Part shown: one piece after another, positions 12,997 to 13,435 of the stretch | How the letters are laid out: every line of letters begins with the position of its first letter | How positions within the stretch are numbered: the first letter of the stretch is position 1 | Source: an uncultured Bacillaceae bacterium | Lineage (GTDB): Bacteria; Bacillota; Bacilli; Bacillales; Caldibacillaceae | Assembly (NCBI GenBank): GCA_937951955.1 | Contig: CALGAD010000059.1 | Coordinates: 1 to 13,435 of the forward strand | Direction: 5' to 3' | DNA length: 13,435 bases | Translations under genes and position numbers: made by a program | The notes under the pieces: generated by a model | What the model was told of the DNA's origin: nothing | Databases searched by the model: none | The model's input: only the letters and a program-made list of their open reading frames with translations

Positions 12997-13435
12997 ATGG
13001 CCATTACACCTTATCGCGATTTGTCAAGCGAGGATATTTTGGCGGCTCATGTAAGTGGTTTGCAGCATTCGGTGAATAAAATCGAACAAGTGTTAAGCAT
13101 GAAAACGGCCACTGCGTCTGGTCATACGTTGGTTGCTGTGAACGACCAGGACGATCCTTCTTTACGTTATCGCATTTATGAAGGAACCATTCGCGGCTGG
13201 TTGGATAATCCTGAGCCGGTGATTTATCGAAATGGTGCAGAAGTTGATCCATCGGAGTACATCATTTCTCCTGGACACGGTGTTGTTGTCTTTCATGAAC
13301 AGCAAGTTTCGACGGATGAAATCACAGCTGATTTTACTTATATCGATGCCGGGTCCTCTGTTATAGAAAATTTGCAGTCCGGCATCAATCAAAACACAGC
13401 TTTGCTTGCCAATAATCCGGGAGGGACTTTTCATT
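12997..13435 (+). CDS. putative tail tip / fibre protein, N-terminal part (runs off the window)
   Basis: An open frame of 146 codons with no stop before the right edge. The start ATG has AAGGGGGGA five bases upstream, and the Dit stop lies 13 bases before it. The N-terminus MAITPYRDLSSEDILAAHVSG is followed by a helical part (about 18-35, GLQHSVNKIEQVLSM), then a beta-rich stretch with PEPVIYRNGAEVDPSEYIIS (about 73-92) and TADFTYIDAG (about 116-125). It ends in another helix, ENLQSGINQNTALL. The strand pattern (V-Y-NG-x-EY-I then ITADFTYI) resembles repeats seen in tail-associated and baseplate proteins. A lytic, fibre or esterase domain may follow outside the window. Exact function is not assigned. 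Confidence 0.75.
   Translation, partial: MAITPYRDLSSEDILAAHVSGLQHSVNKIEQVLSMKTATASGHTLVAVNDQDDPSLRYRIYEGTIRGWLDNPEPVIYRNGAEVDPSEYIISPGHGVVVFHEQQVSTDEITADFTYIDAGSSVIENLQSGINQNTALLANNPGGTFH

Noticed and set aside
13004..13252. Minus-strand frames at the right edge (13004-13252 and 13162-13434)
   Set aside because: The + strand frame from 12997 has an SD, follows the operon and stays open to the edge; the minus frames are its shadows.

Overview
The window is a single-direction (+ strand) late structural module of a tailed dsDNA phage or prophage with a long non-contractile (siphovirus-type) tail. The organism is most likely a member of the Bacillota, probably Bacillales. The reasons are the strong Shine-Dalgarno sites (AGGAGGTGA-like) before nearly every gene, frequent TTG and GTG starts, moderate base composition, and the particular set of HK97-type head and TP901-type tail families. 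There are no integrase, repressor, lysis or host genes in the window, so prophage and free phage cannot be told apart. The host call is an inference.

Layout. Positions 1-976: 3' part of an adenine-type DNA methyltransferase, whose N-terminus lies outside the window. 973-2785: packaging motor, small and large terminase with a 122-base out-of-frame overlap. 2801-4879: HK97-type portal fused to a C-terminal Mu gpF-like domain. 4930-6926: prohead protease and HK97-fold major capsid protein, separated by a 116-base spacer with two hairpins. 6987-7576: two small genes sharing an N-terminal-type domain, one carrying a heptad-repeat coiled coil; they are candidate capsid decoration or head-fibre proteins. 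7515-9012: head-tail connection and tail completion genes (gp6-like connector, head-tail adaptor, HK97 gp10-like, DUF3168-type tail terminator). 9013-9435: major tail (tube) protein. 9490-10205: tail assembly chaperones G and G-T, joined by a programmed -1 frameshift with a clear slippery heptamer and a 12-bp stem-loop. 10198-12237: tape measure protein. 12237-12983: distal tail protein. 12997-13435: start of a further tail or baseplate gene that runs off the window.

How they work together. Terminase packages DNA through the portal into a prohead built from the capsid protein and matured by the protease. The connector and adaptor proteins close the head and join it to a tail whose tube protein polymerises around the tape measure with the help of G and G-T. 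The distal tail protein begins the tip structure.

The genes are packed with short overlaps or gaps. The larger gaps lie around the two most abundant products: before and after the capsid gene, and after the tail tube gene. All of these hold hairpins, two of them with good intrinsic-terminator form, which suggests that transcript level or stability is set at these points. I see no CRISPR array, tRNA, rRNA, insertion sequence or toxin-defence cassette. The most informative non-standard signals are the frameshift element, the long hairpin before the capsid gene, and the duplicated domain after it.
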